Shown here one piece after another: positions 35,120 through 44,752 of a stretch of 64,000 bases of DNA. The position numbers and the translations under genes are program-made. Under the pieces are notes generated by a model, which was not told the origin of the DNA, did no database searches, and saw only the letters and a list, made by a program, of their open reading frames with translations. Origin of the DNA: Acidobacteriota bacterium (lineage in GTDB: Bacteria; Acidobacteriota; Blastocatellia; Pyrinomonadales; Pyrinomonadaceae); the NCBI GenBank assembly GCA_020200135.1, contig JAIVJI010000079.1, forward strand, positions 54,258 to 118,257, in the 5' to 3' direction. The stretch's first letter is position 1, and each line of letters opens with the position of its first letter.

Positions 35120-36757
35120 ATGAGCACGAAGCCAGACGCGCCCGCCGCCACGGCTCACGGCCGCGAGCGCCGTGAGCACTTCGAGACCTCGTCCGGCATC
35201 CCGCTCCCGAACGACTTTAACCCCTCGAACACCGAACCCCTGGACTACGACCGCGACCTCGGCGACCCGGGTGCCTACCCCTACACGCGCGGCGTCCGGC
35301 GCAACCTCTACCGGGGCCGGCTCTGGACGATGCGCCAGTACGCGGGCTACGCGACGGCCGAGGAGTCGAACGCGCGCTACAAGTTCCTTCTCGGGCAGGG
35401 GACGACGGGGCTCTCGGTCGCCTTCGATTTGCCGACGCAGATCGGGCTGGACTCGGACGACCCGCTCGCGGCGGGCGAGGTCGGCAAGGTCGGCGTCGCC
35501 ATCGACTCGCTCGAAGACATGGAGCGGCTCTTCGAGGGCATCCCGCTGGGCGAGGTCTCGACCTCGATGACGATTAACGCGACGGCCGCCGTCCTGCTCT
35601 GCCTCTACGTCGCGGTCGGCAAAAGGCAGGGGGTGACGGCGGACAGGCTACAGGGGACGATTCAGAACGACATCCTCAAGGAGTACGTCGCGCGCGGCAC
35701 TTACATCTACCCGCCCGCGCCCTCGCTCCGGCTCGTCACCGACACCTTCGCCTTCTGCGCGGCGGAGGTGCCGAACTGGAACACGATTTCGATTTCGGGC
35801 TACCACATCCGCGAGGCCGGCTCGACCGCCGCGCAGGAGGTCGCCTTCACGCTCGCCGACGCCATCGCCTACGTCGAGGCCGCGCTCGCCGCCGGGCTCA
35901 AGGTTGACGAGTTCGCCCCGCGCCTCTCCTTCTTCTTCAACGCGCACAACAACCTGCTCGAAGAGGTGGCGAAGTTCCGCGCCGCCCGCCGGCTCTGGGC
36001 GCGCCTGATGCGCGAACGCTTCCACGCGCGCGACCCGCGCTCGCAGATGCTCCGCTTCCACACGCAGACCGCCGGCTCGACGCTCCAGGCGCAGCAGCCC
36101 GAGGTCAACGTCGTCCGCACGACCATCCAGGCGCTCGCCGCCGTGCTCGGCGGGACGCAGAGTCTCCACACCAACGCGATGGACGAGGCGCTCGCGCTCC
36201 CGACCGAACAGACGGCGCGGCTGGCCCTGCGCACGCAGCAGGTCGTGGCCCACGAGTCGGGCGTGGCCGACACCGTGGACCCGCTCGCGGGCTCCTACGC
36301 GGTCGAGCACCTGACGAGCGAGGTCGAGCGGCTCGCGCTCGACTACATCGAGAAGATCGACGCGATGGGGGGGATGCTCCACGCCATCGAGATCGGCTAC
36401 GTCCAGCGCGAGATACAGGAGGCCGCCTACCAGTACCAGCGCGCCGTCGAGTCGGAGGAGGCCGTCGTCGTCGGCGTCAACCGCTTCCGCTCCGACGCCG
36501 ACGAGACGCCCGTGCCGACGCTGCGCATCGACCCGGCGGTCGAGCGCGCGCAGGTCGAGCGCCTCCGCGCGCTGCGCGCGCGCCGCGACCCGGAGAAGGC
36601 CGAGGTCGCCCTCACCCTCCTCGAAGACGCCGCGCGCTCGGCCGACAACCTGCTGCCGCGCATCCTCTCGTGCGTCGAGGCTTACGCCACCGTCGGCGAG
36701 ATCAGCCACCGCCTCCGCCGCGTCTGGGGCGAATACCGCGAGGCCGTGACGGTGTAG
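35120..36757 (+). CDS. Methylmalonyl-CoA mutase large-subunit catalytic domain
   Basis: A 545-residue acyl-CoA mutase alpha chain that rearranges methylmalonyl-CoA and succinyl-CoA with adenosylcobalamin. It has [31 protein letters not shown] (about 54-84), [37 protein letters not shown] (around 220) and the C-terminal [10 protein letters not shown] and GGMLHAIE motifs. The Tyr in RQYAG is typical of methylmalonyl- rather than isobutyryl-CoA mutases. The C-terminal B12-binding domain (DxHxxG) is absent, so a separate small subunit, not in the window, must supply it. The next ORF starts two bases after its stop. Confidence 0.92.
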   Translation: MSTKPDAPAATAHGRERREHFETSSGIPLPNDFNPSNTEPLDYDRDLGDPGAYPYTRGVRRNLYRGRLWTMRQYAGYATAEESNARYKFLLGQGTTGLSVAFDLPTQIGLDSDDPLAAGEVGKVGVAIDSLEDMERLFEGIPLGEVSTSMTINATAAVLLCLYVAVGKRQGVTADRLQGTIQNDILKEYVARGTYIYPPAPSLRLVTDTFAFCAAEVPNWNTISISGYHIREAGSTAAQEVAFTLADAIAYVEAALAAGLKVDEFAPRLSFFFNAHNNLLEEVAKFRAARRLWARLMRERFHARDPRSQMLRFHTQTAGSTLQAQQPEVNVVRTTIQALAAVLGGTQSLHTNAMDEALALPTEQTARLALRTQQVVAHESGVADTVDPLAGSYAVEHLTSEVERLALDYIEKIDAMGGMLHAIEIGYVQREIQEAAYQYQRAVESEEAVVVGVNRFRSDADETPVPTLRIDPAVERAQVERLRALRARRDPEKAEVALTLLEDAARSADNLLPRILSCVEAYATVGEISHRLRRVWGEYREAVTV

Positions 36758-36759
36758 TA

Positions 36760-37449
36760 ATGGCTAACGAAGTCATCTCCTACCTCGAAATGTGTCAGCG
36801 TGAGGGCTTGAGCCTTCAGAAGGGGATGAACTACGGAGTCGGGGGGACGCACTCGGTGATTCTAATGTCCCTTCGTCCTAACGCTCCTTATCAAGACCAG
36901 GCTTTGGACGGCGGCTCGACGTTAATCTATGAGGGGCACGACGTGCCGCGCGGCATAAAGACGCCTGATCCTAAGGCCGTCGATCAACCTCAATTCACCC
37001 CTTCCGGCTCACCAGCCGAAAACGGAAAGTTTCATTACGCCGCCCAGCGGTACAAGAGTGGTCAAAGGCCGGCCGAGAGGGTGCGCGTCTATGAAAAAAT
37101 CCGCGCGGGCGTCTGGTCGTATAACGGGGTCTTCCATTTAATTGATTCGTGGACTGAACAGGCCGGGGGGCGCACAGTTTTCCGTTTCAAGCTGGAGGCG
37201 GTGGAAGGAGAAGAGGATTTCACAAGGCCGGCGCCAGAATCACCCGAGATTAGACGCCTCATACCGAGTGCGGTAAAACTCGAAGTCTGGAAGCGCGATG
37301 GGGGGAGATGTGTCCTTTGCGGAGCGAGGGATAACCTACACTTCGACCACGACATCCCTTATTCAAAAGGCGGCTCATCGTTGACGGCGAGAAACGTCCA
37401 ACTACTTTGCGCGCGACATAACCTTGAGAAGAGCGACCACATCAGGTAA
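36760..37449 (+). CDS. SRA-like/HNH endonuclease, probably modification-dependent
   Basis: A 229-residue nuclease. The N-terminal part (about 15-150) has [25 protein letters not shown] and [14 protein letters not shown], which resemble the YDG/SRA fold that flips out modified cytosine. The C-terminus (about 178-229) is a full HNH domain: CVLC zinc pair, [12 protein letters not shown], then Asn and LLCARHN. Such fusions cut DNA carrying modified bases. Start ATG 36760 is two bases after the mutase stop. Its base composition is clearly lower in GC than all neighbours and its codons end often in A or T, a sign of recent transfer. No methyltransferase is adjacent. Confidence 0.8.
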   Translation: MANEVISYLEMCQREGLSLQKGMNYGVGGTHSVILMSLRPNAPYQDQALDGGSTLIYEGHDVPRGIKTPDPKAVDQPQFTPSGSPAENGKFHYAAQRYKSGQRPAERVRVYEKIRAGVWSYNGVFHLIDSWTEQAGGRTVFRFKLEAVEGEEDFTRPAPESPEIRRLIPSAVKLEVWKRDGGRCVLCGARDNLHFDHDIPYSKGGSSLTARNVQLLCARHNLEKSDHIR

Positions 37450-37459
37450 AAACTTATTA

Positions 37460-38506
37460 ATGTCGCACCTGCTGGAAGTCAAAAACCTGATGACGCAGTT
37501 CCCGACGCGCGCGGGGGTGGTGCGCGCGGTCGACGGGGTGAGCTTTCACGTGGGCGAGGGCGAGCTCCTCGGGCTGGTGGGCGAGTCCGGGTGCGGGAAG
37601 TCAATCACGGCGCTGTCGGTGATGCGTTTGATAGGCGCGCCGGGGCGCATCGTCGGCGGGGAGATTTGGTTCGGGGGCGAGAACCTCCTGGCGGCCTCCG
37701 ACGCGCGGATGCGCGCGATACGCGGCGACGACATCGCGATGATCTTTCAGGACCCGATGACTTCGCTCAACCCCGTCTACACGGTCGGCGAGCAGATAGC
37801 GGAGGCGCTGCGGCTCCACCGTAACATGAACCGGAAGCAGGCGCGCGAGGCGGCGGTCGCGGCGATGCAGGAGGTGGCCATCCCCGACCCGGCCCGGCGG
37901 GCGGACGACTACCCGCACCAGCTCTCAGGCGGGATGCGCCAGCGCGTGATGATAGCGATGGCGCTCGCGTGCGACCCGCGTCTGCTCATCGCGGACGAGC
38001 CGACCACAGCGCTCGACGTGACCATCCAGGCTCAAATCTTAGAGCTGATAGACGAGCTGCGGCGGACGCGCAACCTCGCCGTGCTGCTCATCACGCACGA
38101 CCTCGGCGTCGTCGCCGAGGTGGCCGACCGCGTGGCCGTGATGTATACGGGTCGCATCGTCGAGGAGTCGCCCGTCGAAGAGCTGTTCGCGCGGCCGAAG
38201 CACCCTTACACCGAGGGCTTGTTGCGCTCGGTGCCGAAGCTGACGGTGGCCGAGGTCAAGAAGGCCGTGCGGCTCTCGACCATCGAGGGCACCGTGCCGA
38301 AGCCGACGAACCTGCCCGAGGGCTGCCACTTCGCGCCGCGCTGCCCGCACCGTATGCCGCGCTGCACCGAGGGCGACCTCCCGCTCTACCAGTTGGACGG
38401 GGGCGTCTCGGTGCGCTGCGTGCTCTACGACCTGACGGCGGCGGTGGCGGCCGACAGAGAGATCGGCCGGATGGCGGAAGGGGGCGCGCGTGGGAGCGAG
38501 GACTAA
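37460..38506 (+). CDS. Oligopeptide/dipeptide ABC transporter ATP-binding protein (DppD/OppD-type)
   Basis: A 348-residue ATPase of the peptide/nickel importer family. Walker A GESGCGKS (about 41-48), Q-loop [11 protein letters not shown], signature LSGGMRQR and Walker [13 protein letters not shown] are intact. The C-terminal oligopeptide extension with a Cys-rich segment ([14 protein letters not shown]) probably binds an iron-sulfur cluster, as in OppD/DppD. Start ATG 37460 is ten bases after the HNH stop. It overlaps the partner ATPase gene by 17 bp. No permease or binding-protein gene is nearby, so these must be encoded elsewhere. Confidence 0.93.
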   Translation: MSHLLEVKNLMTQFPTRAGVVRAVDGVSFHVGEGELLGLVGESGCGKSITALSVMRLIGAPGRIVGGEIWFGGENLLAASDARMRAIRGDDIAMIFQDPMTSLNPVYTVGEQIAEALRLHRNMNRKQAREAAVAAMQEVAIPDPARRADDYPHQLSGGMRQRVMIAMALACDPRLLIADEPTTALDVTIQAQILELIDELRRTRNLAVLLITHDLGVVAEVADRVAVMYTGRIVEESPVEELFARPKHPYTEGLLRSVPKLTVAEVKKAVRLSTIEGTVPKPTNLPEGCHFAPRCPHRMPRCTEGDLPLYQLDGGVSVRCVLYDLTAAVAADREIGRMAEGGARGSED

Positions 38507-39557
38507 CGAGCGGGGTCAGACCGTGCCGCAGGCAGAAGCGCGGGCGGCGCGCGCCGGTACGGCCGCGGCAGACGCGCGCGCGGAGTTTGTGAGCGTGCGC
38601 GGGCTCTTCAAACACTTCCCCGTGGCGGGGAGCGACGACGTGGTGCGCGCCGTGGACGGCGTGACGTTCGACATCTACCACGGCGAGACTTTGGGGCTGG
38701 TCGGCGAGTCGGGCTGCGGCAAGTCAACCGTCGGGCGCTGCCTCCTGCGTCTCATCGAGCCGACGCGCGGCCGGGTAGAGTTCGAGGGGCGCGACGTGCT
38801 AGGCGTTTCGGGCGGGGAGCTGCGCCGTCTGCGCCGCGAGATGCAGATCATCTTTCAGGACCCTTACGCCTCCCTGAACCCGCGCATGAGGGTGCGCGAC
38901 ATCGTCTCGGAGCCGCTGGTCATCCACCGGATAGGCGACCGTGAAGAGAGGCGCGGGCGCGTGGCGGAGCTGTTGCGTAAGGTCGGTCTCGACCCGGACT
39001 ACATGAACCGCTACCCGCACGAGTTCTCGGGCGGGCAGCGCCAGCGCATCGGCATCGCGCGCGCGCTCGCGCTGAACCCCAAGCTCATCGTGGCGGACGA
39101 GCCGGTCTCGGCGCTCGACGTGAGCGTGCAGGCGCAGGTCGTCAACCTGCTCGCGGACTTGCAGCAAGAGTTCGAGCTGACCTACCTCTTCATCTCGCAC
39201 GGCCTCGCGGTGGTCGAACACATCTCAGACCGCGTGGCGGTGATGTACCTCGGGCGCATCGTCGAGGTCGCCACGGCCGAGGAGTTGTACACCAACCCGC
39301 TCCACCCCTACACGCGCGCCCTGCTCTCGGCCATCCCCATCCCCGACCCGACGCGCAAGCGCGACCGCATCGTCCTCAAGGGCGACGTGCCGACGCCCAT
39401 CAACCCGCCCTCCGGCTGCCGCTTCCACACGCGCTGCCCCGAAGCGATTCCCGACTGCGCACGCATCGACCCGGACCTCCGCGAAGTCGCCCCCGGCCAC
39501 ACCGTCGCCTGCATCCGCGTCCCCGGCTGGTTCGAGGCCGAGACCAAAGCGCAGTAG
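38490..39557 (+). CDS. Oligopeptide ABC transporter ATP-binding protein (OppF/DppF-type)
   Basis: A 355-residue partner ATPase. GTG 38490 lies inside the preceding gene and follows an AAGGGGG site, so translation is coupled. Walker [10 protein letters not shown] (about 73-81), [14 protein letters not shown], signature [15 protein letters not shown], Walker [15 protein letters not shown] and the switch His in LFISHGLAV are intact. The C-terminal extension has [14 protein letters not shown], the same Cys-rich motif as its partner. The first 35 residues are Ala/Arg-rich and may not be conserved. The two ATPases energise a heterodimeric peptide importer. Confidence 0.93.
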   Translation: MGARTNERGQTVPQAEARAARAGTAAADARAEFVSVRGLFKHFPVAGSDDVVRAVDGVTFDIYHGETLGLVGESGCGKSTVGRCLLRLIEPTRGRVEFEGRDVLGVSGGELRRLRREMQIIFQDPYASLNPRMRVRDIVSEPLVIHRIGDREERRGRVAELLRKVGLDPDYMNRYPHEFSGGQRQRIGIARALALNPKLIVADEPVSALDVSVQAQVVNLLADLQQEFELTYLFISHGLAVVEHISDRVAVMYLGRIVEVATAEELYTNPLHPYTRALLSAIPIPDPTRKRDRIVLKGDVPTPINPPSGCRFHTRCPEAIPDCARIDPDLREVAPGHTVACIRVPGWFEAETKAQ

Positions 39558-39604
39558 CACACTGCGCCCGCAGAGCAATCTTTCAACACTCGGCGACCAA
39601 AAAG

Positions 39605-39634
39605 AAAGGGCAGGGTTTGCGCCCTGCTCCCTTT
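39605..39634 (+). terminator. Hairpin after the oppF-like gene
   Basis: AAAGGG-CAGGG pairs with CCCTG-CCCTTT around a TTTGCG loop with a two-base bulge. It lies between the convergent oppF-like gene and the small minus-strand gene ending at 39660. Confidence 0.5.
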
Positions 39635-39659
39635 GACCGCTTGTTAACTGTCTTTGACC

Positions 39660-39896
39660 TTACGCCTTCCCGTTCCGGCCTTCGCTGATGTGGCGCTCGA
39701 CGGTGTTGATGAGGGCGTTGAGGCGCTCGTCCGTCTCCTTCATCTGGCGGTCGTGAATCTCGGCGATGGCGAGGAGCGCCGTGGCGGTCTCCGCATTGCG
39801 GTCAACCTTTACGGACAGCCGGTCGATTGTAACGTTTATCTGTGCCTGCTGTTCGACGATGAATGCCATCGTCCTTTCCATCTCTTCCCAGGTCAT
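39660..39896 (-). CDS. Small coiled-coil protein
   Basis: A 78-residue protein, start ATG 39896. It is a single long amphipathic helix (MERTMAFIVEQQAQINVTIDRL, then DRQMKETDERLNALINTVERHI) with heptad spacing of hydrophobic residues, so it probably forms a coiled coil. Small proteins starting with this kind of segment are common in some environmental bacteria and have no assigned function. Its GC content is lower than that of the neighbours. It is convergent with the oppF-like gene and apparently monocistronic. Confidence 0.65.
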   Translation of the reverse strand: MTWEEMERTMAFIVEQQAQINVTIDRLSVKVDRNAETATALLAIAEIHDRQMKETDERLNALINTVERHISEGRNGKA

Positions 39897-40046
39897 GTCT
39901 GTCCGCCTTTCTGGTTGGGTGACTATTTCCCCTCGTTAGGCTTTGGCGGCAGCCCGGTTCGGCTGGGGGAATTATCGCAGAAAGCGCCGGGCGGTCAACA
40001 GCGGGGTTTGAAACTTGGGCGGGGGCGGGCGCGTAACAAAAATGGA

Positions 40047-40076
40047 TTTAACGCGCGTCCCGTGGTCGCATAGAAT
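40047..40076 (+). promoter_or_regulatory. Possible promoter for the Yip1-like gene
   Basis: TTTAAC (40047-40052), an 18-bp spacer and TAGAAT (40071-40076), about 47 bp before the GTG start at 40123. Confidence 0.4.
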
Positions 40077-40122
40077 CCGCGCGGTGTTCTCTCATCTCGG
40101 CAAGTGAAGTGAGGTCTCCCCC

Positions 40123-41046
40123 GTGGTCAATCGCACACACGCTTACATCGTCTTCGGCGTCGGGATTCTGCTGATCATCGCGGCGGCGGTCTTGAAGGTG
40201 CCCATCGGAATCGGGCCCGGCGCGGCGCTGGCCTTCCTCGGGCTGGCGCTCTTCGGGCTGAGCTTCATCCCGCTGGCGGCGGCGCCCGCCGAGCCGCCCC
40301 CGCCGATGTCTTTCCCGGCCAAGCTGGCGGGCATCTTCTTCGAGCCGTCGAGCGTCTTCCGCAACCTGCGCGCGCACCCGCGCTGGCTGGCCGCGCTCGT
40401 GCTGACTTCGCTGCTGGCCTTCGCCTACGCGACTGCGTTCGTCCAGCGCCTGACGCCGGAGCGCATCGTTAATTTCACGAACGACAAGGTGGCCGAGCGC
40501 TTCAACCTGCCGCCCGAGCAGATGGCGCAGGCGAAGGCCGACCAGATTGCCGACGCCAAGTCGCCGGCGAAGACCGCGGGGCGCGCCGTGACGACCTTCG
40601 TCTTCAGCTTCTTTATGGCGGCGGTGCTGGCGGGTCTCTACGTGCTGGCCGTCCTCCTCTTCGGCGGCCGACTCGGCTTCTGGCAGGCGTTAGCCGTCTG
40701 GGTCTGGGCGGCCGTGCCCGTCGAGATCATCCGCACGGTGCTGAGCCTCGTCCTGCTCTACATCAAAGACCCGGACGACATCCACCCGGTGCTGGGGCAG
40801 GGCGGGCTCGTCACCGATAACCTCGGCATACTGGTCAGGTCGGCGGAGCACCCGGTCTTCTTCGCCATCCTGAGCTTCTTCGGCGTCCTCTCCTTCTACC
40901 GCCTCTGGCTCACGGCCACGGGGCTGCGTCACGCGAGCGACAAACTCAGCTCGGGCTCCGCCTGGGCGATAGCCATCATCTTCTGGCTCATCGGCATGCT
41001 CATGCTCACCGCCTTCAGCGCACTCTTCGGCGGCATCATGTCCTGA
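40123..41046 (+). CDS. Yip1-family membrane protein
   Basis: A 307-residue integral membrane protein with about seven hydrophobic segments: two near the N-terminus (about 8-25 and 32-50), one at about 88-108, and four in the last 150 residues. The segment FFEPSSVFRNLRAHPRWLAALVLTSL (about 67-92) is typical of bacterial Yip1-domain proteins, whose function is not settled; membrane trafficking or stress tolerance has been proposed. Start GTG 40123. Convergent with the efflux operon, from which it is separated by a 33-bp hairpin. Confidence 0.8.
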   Translation: MVNRTHAYIVFGVGILLIIAAAVLKVPIGIGPGAALAFLGLALFGLSFIPLAAAPAEPPPPMSFPAKLAGIFFEPSSVFRNLRAHPRWLAALVLTSLLAFAYATAFVQRLTPERIVNFTNDKVAERFNLPPEQMAQAKADQIADAKSPAKTAGRAVTTFVFSFFMAAVLAGLYVLAVLLFGGRLGFWQALAVWVWAAVPVEIIRTVLSLVLLYIKDPDDIHPVLGQGGLVTDNLGILVRSAEHPVFFAILSFFGVLSFYRLWLTATGLRHASDKLSSGSAWAIAIIFWLIGMLMLTAFSALFGGIMS

Positions 41047-41070
41047 AGAGAAGGGGCCGGCGGAGAAATA

Positions 41071-41148
41071 AATTAACAGGGACAGACAGGGCGGGCGGGA
41101 TAAGGGATTAACCTTTTATCCCGCCCGCCCTGTCTGTCCCTGTTAATT
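41071..41148. terminator. 33-bp perfect palindrome, bidirectional terminator
   Basis: Perfect arms at 41071-41103 and 41116-41148 with a 12-nt loop, between the convergent Yip1-like gene and the efflux operon. The outer stem is AATTAACAGG, AT-rich; the inner stem is GC-rich. It resembles the 36-bp palindrome at 7990 in design though not in sequence. Confidence 0.75.
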
Positions 41149-41157
41149 CTTGTGTCG

Positions 41158-42311
41158 CTACTCGTAGCGCAGCGCCTCGATGGGGTCGAGCCGCGCGGCC
41201 TTCCAGGCGGGCCAGAGGCCGAAGACGATGCCGATGGCGACCGAGGCGACGAAGCCCATGACGGGCGCCCAGAGCGGGACATAGGAGGGCAGCAGCAGTC
41301 TGACGAGCAGCGTCAGCGCCCAGCCGATGGCGAGGCCGATGAGGCCGCCCATCCCCGTGAGCGTCGCCGCCTCGATGAGGAACTGCCAGAGGATGTCGCG
41401 GCGGCGCGCGCCGATGGCCTTGCGGATGCCTATCTCGCGCGTCCGCTCGGTCACCGACACCAGCATGATGTTCATCACGCCGATGCCGCCGACCATCAGC
41501 CCCACGCTCGAGATGGCGACCATCGCGATGGCGACGCCGCCCGTGATGGCGCGGAACTGCTCGATGATCGAGTCGGCCGTGGCCATGCCGAAGTTGTTCG
41601 GCTTGCCGAACGGCACCTGCCGGCGCACGCGCAGGAGGTCGGTGATCTGGTCTTTAGCGACCTCCATCTGCCCCGGCCGGGCGACGGCGAGGATGGCGAT
41701 GTCGTCCTCGTTCGGCTTGAGCTTGCGCGCGACGTTGAACGGGACGTAGATGCCGTTGTTGATGTCGTCGGAGCCGGAGCCGCCGAAGAGCTGCTCGCGC
41801 TGCTGGATGACGCCGATGACCTTGAAGTCTCGTACTGCGTGAAGAAGCGCCCCTCGCTGACCACGTCGGTGCCGGCGCGGATGTAGTCGGGCAGCGTCCC
41901 TTCGAGCCTCACCGCCTCCGAGGTCTTGCCCGGGGTCGAGACCTTGAGCTTGCGGCCGAAGAAGTTGTTGGTGATGTCGAGGAAGGGGACGGCCAGCTCG
42001 ACCGCCGGGAGCTGCGCGATGGCCATCGCGTCGTCGTAGGTTAGCTCCTTGCGCATCCGCTCCTCGCGCGAGCGGCGGCCGACGTGGATGCCCGGCTCGT
42101 ACTTGAGGATGAAGATGGAGCGCGTGCCGAACGACTCGATCTCCTTCTTCACCTGCTCGTCGATGCCGCTGATGATGGACGCGATGAGCATCACCGTGAT
42201 GACGCCGATCATCACGCCGATGACGGTCAGGAACGAGCGCAGCTTGTTGGCCCGCAGGGTCTGCAGCGCCATCGCCAGGTTCTCGTAGATGTCTCCGGGC
42301 AGAATCCTCAT
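41158..42311 (-). pseudogene. MacB-like ABC transporter permease, frameshifted
   Basis: A second FtsX/MacB-type permease of the efflux operon. The 5' part from ATG 42311 encodes the first membrane helix (LRSFLTVIGVMIGVITVMLI) and periplasmic domain up to SEGRFFTQYE. At about 41830 the frame shifts: the expected continuation DFKVIGVIQQREQLFGG is in the next frame, which then encodes the rest, including MNIMLVSVTERTREIGIRKAIGAR and the final DPIEAL motif, to the stop at 41158. Either a few bases are truly deleted or the assembly is wrong. The start codon directly follows the TAA of the upstream permease. Confidence 0.8.
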
Positions 42312-43547
42312 TTAGTCAGCCCTCAGCGCCTCGATGGGGTCGAGCCGCGCGGCCTTCCAGGCGGGGAAGATGCCGGCGGCGACGCCCGCGCCGCCCGAGA
42401 AGAGGATGGCCAGCCCGATGGCCCCGAGCGAGAGGTACGTCTGGATGACGTACATCGAGACGACTATCCCCAGCAGCCACGCGATGACGACGCCCGCGAA
42501 GCCGCCGATGATGGTGAGCACGACGGCCTCGACCAGGAACTGCTTGAGGATGTCGGCGCGGCGCGCGCCCAGCGCCTTGCGGATGCCGATCTCCTTCGTC
42601 CGCTCGGTGACCGAGACGAGCATGATGTTCATCACGACGATGGCGCCGATGACGAGCGCGATGGCCGGCACGGCGATGGCCACGATGAAGATGGTGCCGA
42701 ACAGCCGGTCGCGCAAGCCCGTGATGGAGTCGGGCGTGAACACCCCGAAGTTGTCCTTCTCGCCCTTCTCCAGCCCGCGCCGCACCCTCATCCACTGCTT
42801 GGCCTCGTCCACCGCGTCCTCGAACTGCTTGTCGTCCTTCGCCGTGCCCTGGAAGTAGACCGAGCGCCAGTTGCGGAGCGCGCCGAAGTTGCGCCGGTAG
42901 GACATGAGCGGCACCGTGACGAAGGTGTCCTGCGGCATCCCGAAGACCGTGCCCTTCGCGGTGCGGACGCCGACGACGCGGTAGGGCAGGCTGTTGATGA
43001 AAATCTCCCCGCCGACGGCGTCGCCGTTGGGGAAGAGCTTGTCGGCCACGTCCGAGCCGATGAAGGCGACGCGCGCCGCCTCGTTGTTCTCGACGTCGGT
43101 GAAGTAGCGGCCGTCGGCGACGTCCACCTTCTCGATGTCGCCCATCAAAGGCTGTTTGCCGTCGATGGCCACGTCCTGGAGTATCTCGTTGCCGCGCTTG
43201 ATCTGCGCGCGCTGCGGGCGCGCGCCGGCGGCGAACTTGTCGGTCAGCGTCAGGCGCGTCTTGAGGAACTCGAAGTCTTCGAGCGTCAGCTCCTTGTTGC
43301 GGCGCTGCGCGGCCGCGATGGAGTCCGTGTCCTTGAAGTCGTCCATGCTGAAGCGGCCGATGGTGTAGGACTTGGCGCCGATGTTGGCGATCTTCTCGTC
43401 GATGTAGGCGTTGAAGCCCTGGATGAGCGAGACGACGACGACGACGGCCGCCACGCCGATGACCATCCCGAGCAGCGTCAGCGCCGAGCGCAGCTTGTGC
43501 GCCCAGATGGCCGCGGCGGCGAGTTTCAGTGTCTCGATGAATTTCAT
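42312..43547 (-). CDS. MacB-like ABC transporter permease
   Basis: A 411-residue permease with the MacB/FtsX layout: one N-terminal helix (about 20-43), a large periplasmic domain (about 45-285), and three C-terminal helices with MNIMLVSVTERTKEIGIRKALGAR between the second and third-from-last. It ends in PAWKAARLDPIEALRAD. It lacks its own ATPase domain, so it works with the ATPase at 43976. With the adapter at 44749 it should form a tripartite efflux system for macrolides, peptides or lipids. The second permease gene starts immediately after its stop. Start ATG 43547. Confidence 0.9.
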   Translation of the reverse strand: MKFIETLKLAAAAIWAHKLRSALTLLGMVIGVAAVVVVVSLIQGFNAYIDEKIANIGAKSYTIGRFSMDDFKDTDSIAAAQRRNKELTLEDFEFLKTRLTLTDKFAAGARPQRAQIKRGNEILQDVAIDGKQPLMGDIEKVDVADGRYFTDVENNEAARVAFIGSDVADKLFPNGDAVGGEIFINSLPYRVVGVRTAKGTVFGMPQDTFVTVPLMSYRRNFGALRNWRSVYFQGTAKDDKQFEDAVDEAKQWMRVRRGLEKGEKDNFGVFTPDSITGLRDRLFGTIFIVAIAVPAIALVIGAIVVMNIMLVSVTERTKEIGIRKALGARRADILKQFLVEAVVLTIIGGFAGVVIAWLLGIVVSMYVIQTYLSLGAIGLAILFSGGAGVAAGIFPAWKAARLDPIEALRAD

Positions 43548-43628
43548 GGTTCGCGTCTAGTACGGGCTGGCCCGCGCGTTGGTTGCACGCGGCGCCGCCC
43601 GCGCTTACCGCCGGGGCCGAAAATCCTG

Positions 43629-43893
43629 TTATTTGGAGAGAAGTTTACGCCCGCGCCACTCGTGGCGCAAAGCTTCGATGGGGTCGTGGCGCGCGGCCTT
43701 CCACGCCGGCCGGAGGCCGAAGACGATGCCGACCGTCGCCGAGATGCCGACGCCGACGAGGACGGCCCACACGGGGACGAAGGCCGGGGGCGGCGAGGAG
43801 GCGCTCATCAAAAGGCTCGCGGCCTCGCCGACCGTGAGCCCACTGATGCCGCCGAGGGCAGTGAGGACGACGGCTTCGGTGAGGAACTGCCGG
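43629..43893 (-). pseudogene. Fragment of a third MacB-like permease
   Basis: The last 85 or so residues of an FtsX-type permease are recognisable: RQFLTEAVVLTALGGISG, a hydrophobic hairpin, then LRPAWKAARHDPIEALRHEW. Upstream of 43893 the frame continues only as Arg-rich nonsense (to 43955) and the whole N-terminal helix and periplasmic domain are missing. It sits between the ATPase gene and the intact permease, so the operon once had three permeases or recombined internally. Confidence 0.7.
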
Positions 43894-43975
43894 GGCCGCC
43901 GGGGGGCGGGGCGAAACGAAGACGCGGCGGACAAGCTCGTCGCGCCGCGTCTCAAAGAACGGGTTTGGAGGGCGG

Positions 43976-44752
43976 CTACTTCTCGACCCGCTCGTCCCTC
44001 TCGATCTGGCCGTCGCGGATGTGGATGATGCGGTGCGCGCGCGCGGCGATGTCGTGCTCGTGCGTGACGACGATGATCGTGTTCCCCGCCTCGTGCAGCC
44101 GCTCGAAGAGTTCCATGATCTCGTAGCTCGTCTTGGTGTCGAGCGCGCCGGTCGGCTCGTCGGCGAGGAGGATCGAGGGGTTGTTGACGAGCGCGCGGGC
44201 GATGGCGACCCTCTGGCGCTGGCCGCCCGAGAGCTCGTTGGGCCGGTGCGTCATGCGGTCGCCCAGCTCTACGTTACGCAGCGCGCGCTCGGCGCGCTCG
44301 TGGCGCTCGGCCGACGAGATGCCGGCGTAGATGAGCGGCAGCTCGACGTTGTGCAGGGCGGTCGCGCGCGCCAGGAGGTTGAACGTCTGGAAGACGAAGC
44401 CGATCTCCTGGTTGCGTATCCGCGCCAGCTCGTCGTCGTCCATCTCGCTGACGAGCTTGCTGTTGATCCAGTAGCGCCCCTGGCTCGGGGTGTCGAGGCA
44501 GCCGATGAGGTTCATCAGCGTCGACTTGCCCGACCCGGAGGGGCCGATGATGGCGAGGTACTCGCCGCGCTGCACGTCGAACGAGACGCCGCGCAGCGCG
44601 TGGAGCTGCTCGGCGCCCATCTCGTACGTGCGCCAGATGTCGCGCATCGAGATGAGCGCGGCCGGCACGGCGTCGTGCGCGAGCAGGTCGCCGTGCTCGA
44701 GCGCCTGCGGTTCAACGGTGGTGGGGCTCTCCATCAAAAGTGCTCCGCTCAT
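43976..44752 (-). CDS. MacB-like ABC transporter ATP-binding protein
   Basis: A 258-residue ATPase of the LolD/MacB class. Walker [10 protein letters not shown] (about 69-77), [22 protein letters not shown]-loop region typical of the class, signature [15 protein letters not shown], Walker [13 protein letters not shown] and switch His in VTHEHD are all present. Its ATG overlaps the TGA of the adapter gene (ATGA), so the two are translationally coupled; an internal ATG at 44734 is possible. An N-terminal extension of about 35 residues is longer than usual. It should power the permeases downstream. Confidence 0.93.
   Translation of the reverse strand: MSGALLMESPTTVEPQALEHGDLLAHDAVPAALISMRDIWRTYEMGAEQLHALRGVSFDVQRGEYLAIIGPSGSGKSTLMNLIGCLDTPSQGRYWINSKLVSEMDDDELARIRNQEIGFVFQTFNLLARATALHNVELPLIYAGISSAERHERAERALRNVELGDRMTHRPNELSGGQRQRVAIARALVNNPSILLADEPTGALDTKTSYEIMELFERLHEAGNTIIVVTHEHDIAARAHRIIHIRDGQIERDERVEK

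Noticed and set aside
36760..37449. HNH gene as a homing endonuclease or intein/intron part
   Set aside because: It has its own start and stop, no intron folding sequence or intein splice blocks were seen, and the N-terminal part fits an SRA-like domain better.
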